Assembly (NCBI GenBank): GCA_031264395.1
Contig: JAISEB010000180.1
Span: forward strand, 1 to 7,893
From: Treponema sp.
Lineage (GTDB): Bacteria; Spirochaetota; Spirochaetia; Treponematales; Breznakiellaceae
Direction: 5' to 3'
Length of the DNA: 7,893 bases
In this document: in pieces, positions 6,131-7,893 of the stretch
Layout: every line of letters starts with the position of its first letter
Position numbering within the stretch: the first letter of the stretch is position 1
Notes under the pieces: model-generated
What the model was told of the DNA's origin: nothing
The model's database searches: none
What the model saw: only the letters and a program-made list of their open reading frames with translations
Position numbers and translations under genes: made by a program

Positions 6131-7124
6131 AGATAATCTCAACGCTGTCAATCCGGCCTTTCCGTTCCGTATTTTGGGGGTCTTCCTTGCCTGTCTTTTT
6201 CTGGCCTTCCCCGTTTATACGGCGGAACCGGGCGAAGAAAACGTCGCCTTCAGCATACGGTTTTTTGACAGGCGTATTTACCATGTCAGTTCGCAGCCCG
6301 TCTATGTGCAGATAACCGTCGCCAACAACGGCCCGTCAACCTACCGCTTCAAACTTGCCGACGAGCGGGCCTTCTCCGTCGATTTTGACGTGAGGACAAC
6401 CGGCAACAGGGGGCTCGAACCGGCCGGAAACCTTGTCAGAAAAAGGACGCAGAGCGGCCGCGTGTTCTTCCGCGAAATAGCCGTTGAAAGCGGGGAATCG
6501 TTTTCTTTCATAGAAGATCTCCGCGATTACGCGGATCTTCACGAGCCGGGTTCCTTCATTGTTCAGGGAAGAATATACCCGGAACTCTACAGGACGGACG
6601 GCGGCGCCGAAAACGCGGCGCTTCTTTCCAACCGCCTTTCGCTTGCCATAAGGCCGCCTGTAATCCCCGGCCCCGAAGGGATCCCCCTGGCGATGGACGA
6701 GGAAACGGGCGCCGTCCTTGTCCGGGAAAAACTCGCGCCTGACGCTGTGGTGGAATATTTCATCAATGCCCGGCAGAGATCCCAATGGGAAAAATACTTC
6801 CTGTACCTCGACGTCGATTCCCTTATTTCACGGGACCCGGCGCGGAACAGGCAGTACCTTGCCGAAAGCGAAGAAGGCCGGAGGCGTATGGCGGACGCGT
6901 ACCGGGAGGAGGTACAGGCCGGCGGGGATGACATTGCCCTTAGTCCCTCCGAATATACGCTTGAGCGTACCGAATACGGCGCGCTTGAAGGGACGGTTAC
7001 GGTACTTGAAAAATTCAGAATGGTCAATTATACCGAACGGAAGCGGTACACCTATTACCTCCGCAGGAGAGATGACGTGTGGACCATCGTTGACTACTCG
7101 GTTGTCAATCTGGGGACTGAATGA
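6111..7124 (+). CDS. Exported two-domain protein of unknown function
   Basis: The product is 337 residues from the ATG at 6111. A hydrophobic segment at about 19-38 (FRILGVFLACLFLAFPVYTA), after a weakly basic N-region (Lys7, Arg20), looks like a signal peptide, with cleavage plausible near Ala38. Residues 45-181 are beta-rich (I-Y-H-V-S-S-Q-P-V-Y-V-Q-I-T-V-A-N-N) and recall an immunoglobulin-like or BsuPI-like fold. A proline-rich linker (about 182-192) follows. Residues 205-337 mix helices and strands, ending R-D-D-V-W-T-I-V-D-Y, reminiscent of NTF2-like domains. Both fold guesses are weak and I do not recognise the family. The start is uncertain: no Shine-Dalgarno sequence, and a perfect -10 abuts the ATG. 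The next in-frame start would be a TTG at 6174 (codon 22), also without a Shine-Dalgarno sequence and removing most of the N-region. The stop overlaps the next gene as ATGA, implying coupled translation with the PilZ protein. Confidence 0.8.
   Translation: METGLVKDNLNAVNPAFPFRILGVFLACLFLAFPVYTAEPGEENVAFSIRFFDRRIYHVSSQPVYVQITVANNGPSTYRFKLADERAFSVDFDVRTTGNRGLEPAGNLVRKRTQSGRVFFREIAVESGESFSFIEDLRDYADLHEPGSFIVQGRIYPELYRTDGGAENAALLSNRLSLAIRPPVIPGPEGIPLAMDEETGAVLVREKLAPDAVVEYFINARQRSQWEKYFLYLDVDSLISRDPARNRQYLAESEEGRRRMADAYREEVQAGGDDIALSPSEYTLERTEYGALEGTVTVLEKFRMVNYTERKRYTYYLRRRDDVWTIVDYSVVNLGTE
6513..6540 (+). repeat. Imperfect inverted repeat inside the exported-protein gene
   Basis: GAAGAT-CT-CCGCG (6513-6525) pairs with CGCGG-ATCTTC (6530-6540) around an ATTA loop, giving 11 bp with a two-base bulge. 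The codons specify a near-repeat D-L-R-D-Y-A-D-L, so the symmetry may be a by-product of protein sequence. No role is assigned. Confidence 0.5.
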
Positions 7125-7893
7125 AGCTGCTTCTGGTGCTGGGTTCGGATGAAACCAGCAGTCTTGTTTCCTCGTACGCCGAACCGCTGGGGTTCAACCT
7201 TATCCGCTACCGCTATGTGCCCAAGGCCATGGACAATCTGGAGGAGATTGATCCCTCCGGCATCATCATCAGCGCGAGGGATTTTCCCCGGCACTGGAAG
7301 GTCATGGTCCAGTATGTAAGGAGCAGCCGTCCCAAGGAAAGCTGCCCCATCATCCTGCTTAAGGACGATCATTTTCCCCTTGAAGAAACGTCCAAGGCGT
7401 TTTTTCTGGGGGTAAGCGGCATCGTCTCCGAAGCCCTTGAGGAAAGGACGGAACTGGACCGCCTGCAGGGCATATTGAGCCGCTACATTCCCCTCGATGA
7501 AAAACGGAAGGCGCAGCGCCATTATGCCGAACACTGGAACCGTTTCGGTTTTCTTTTTTCCAACCCAAAGGACATGACCATCATATCAGGCGAAGTTAAA
7601 ACCATTTCAAGTTCCGGCCTTTCCTTTGTCCCGCTGAATCCGCACATGCTGAAGAACATACGGCTCAACATGGAATTGCGCGAATGCAGCCTCAGGGCGG
7701 GAAACGCCATTCTTTCGCCCGTATGCGTGCTTAACCGCACCGGCCTTGTCGTCTCCCTGCGCTTCGAGTCCTTTCCGGAAAACGAACAGGACATCCTTGA
7801 CAAATACCTCGAAGGGCTTCCCCTTTTGAGGCTGAAAAACACGCAGGAAAAAGAAAAAAAAAAGACGGAAGAGAAAGCCCGGGAACTTGCCGA
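7121..7893 (+). CDS. Pseudo-receiver plus PilZ-like domain protein (C-terminus beyond window)
   Basis: The frame is open from the ATG at 7121 to the window edge (257 codons, no stop). It starts inside the previous stop (ATGA), so translation is probably coupled. Residues 1-118 (MKLLLVLGSDE..., S-G-I-I-I-S-A-R-D-F-P, C-P-I-I-L-L-K, G-V-S-G-I-V) follow the strand-helix order of a response-regulator receiver. However, the phosphoacceptor Asp is not in its usual register and the conserved Lys is missing, so this is probably a non-phosphorylated pseudo-receiver. Residues 129-133, R-K-A-Q-R, match the PilZ RxxxR motif, and G157-E-V-K-T-I-S-S-S-G166 matches D/NxSxxG except that Thr161 replaces Asp/Asn. 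Known PilZ proteins bind cyclic-di-GMP and, in spirochaetes, affect motility and virulence. No signal peptide is seen, so it is presumably cytoplasmic. After about residue 238 the chain becomes Lys/Glu-rich, a likely charged helix or coiled coil. Confidence 0.75.
   Translation, partial: MKLLLVLGSDETSSLVSSYAEPLGFNLIRYRYVPKAMDNLEEIDPSGIIISARDFPRHWKVMVQYVRSSRPKESCPIILLKDDHFPLEETSKAFFLGVSGIVSEALEERTELDRLQGILSRYIPLDEKRKAQRHYAEHWNRFGFLFSNPKDMTIISGEVKTISSSGLSFVPLNPHMLKNIRLNMELRECSLRAGNAILSPVCVLNRTGLVVSLRFESFPENEQDILDKYLEGLPLLRLKNTQEKEKKKTEEKARELA
7854..7863 (+). repeat. A10 homopolymer inside a coding region
   Basis: Ten consecutive A residues lie in the Lys/Glu-rich part of the PilZ-like gene. Runs of this length in coding DNA can cause polymerase slippage or sequencing error; here the frame stays open through it to the window edge. 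Confidence 0.8.

Overview
The window is a GC-rich, tightly packed bacterial chromosome segment, with no rRNA, tRNA, insertion sequence or CRISPR array visible. My best guess is a spirochaete of the Treponema group. The basis is soft: an exported protein of unknown function is translationally coupled to a pseudo-receiver/PilZ protein, and the lipoprotein-like signal has a relaxed lipobox of the spirochaetal kind. A Firmicutes-like origin for the left-hand metal-transport genes is also plausible, because I recall similar small Cys/His proteins and Cys-Cys lipoproteins beside clostridial zinc transporters.

Left region (1-2647). The first 18 codons of a HAD-type hydrolase run leftward off the edge. 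Diverging from it is a three-gene rightward unit. It begins with a 95-residue membrane-anchored protein with an exposed H-x-C-x4-C-x2-C motif. A 77-bp gap holding a strong two-tier hairpin follows. Next come an ABC ATPase (znuC-like) and an ABC-3 family permease (znuB-like) overlapping it by 20 bp. The permease reads straight on, without a stop, into an extra membrane segment with a lipobox-like LAASC and a periplasmic domain bearing a Cys-Cys motif. No solute-binding protein gene is present. Together the genes look like a zinc (or other divalent metal) importer with two unusual metal-ligand-bearing accessory parts. The permease-lipoprotein joint lies next to two T5 runs, and losing one T would restore an ordinary ATGA gene overlap.

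Middle region (2659-6087). A complete mfd gene (transcription-repair coupling factor, 1142 residues) lies on the minus strand. It converges on the transporter unit with only 11 bp between the two stop codons.

Right region (6088-7893). Only 23 bp separate the mfd start codon from the first ATG of a divergent gene. This gap holds overlapping, near-symmetric -10 elements on both strands. The rightward unit encodes an exported two-domain protein of unknown function, then, through an ATGA overlap, a protein with a pseudo-receiver domain and a PilZ-like (cyclic-di-GMP receptor) domain that runs off the right edge. Several starts in the window (the 95-residue gene, mfd and the exported gene) lack a Shine-Dalgarno sequence and sit at or within about 10 nt of predicted transcription starts, whereas the hydrolase, znuC and znuB have good ones.
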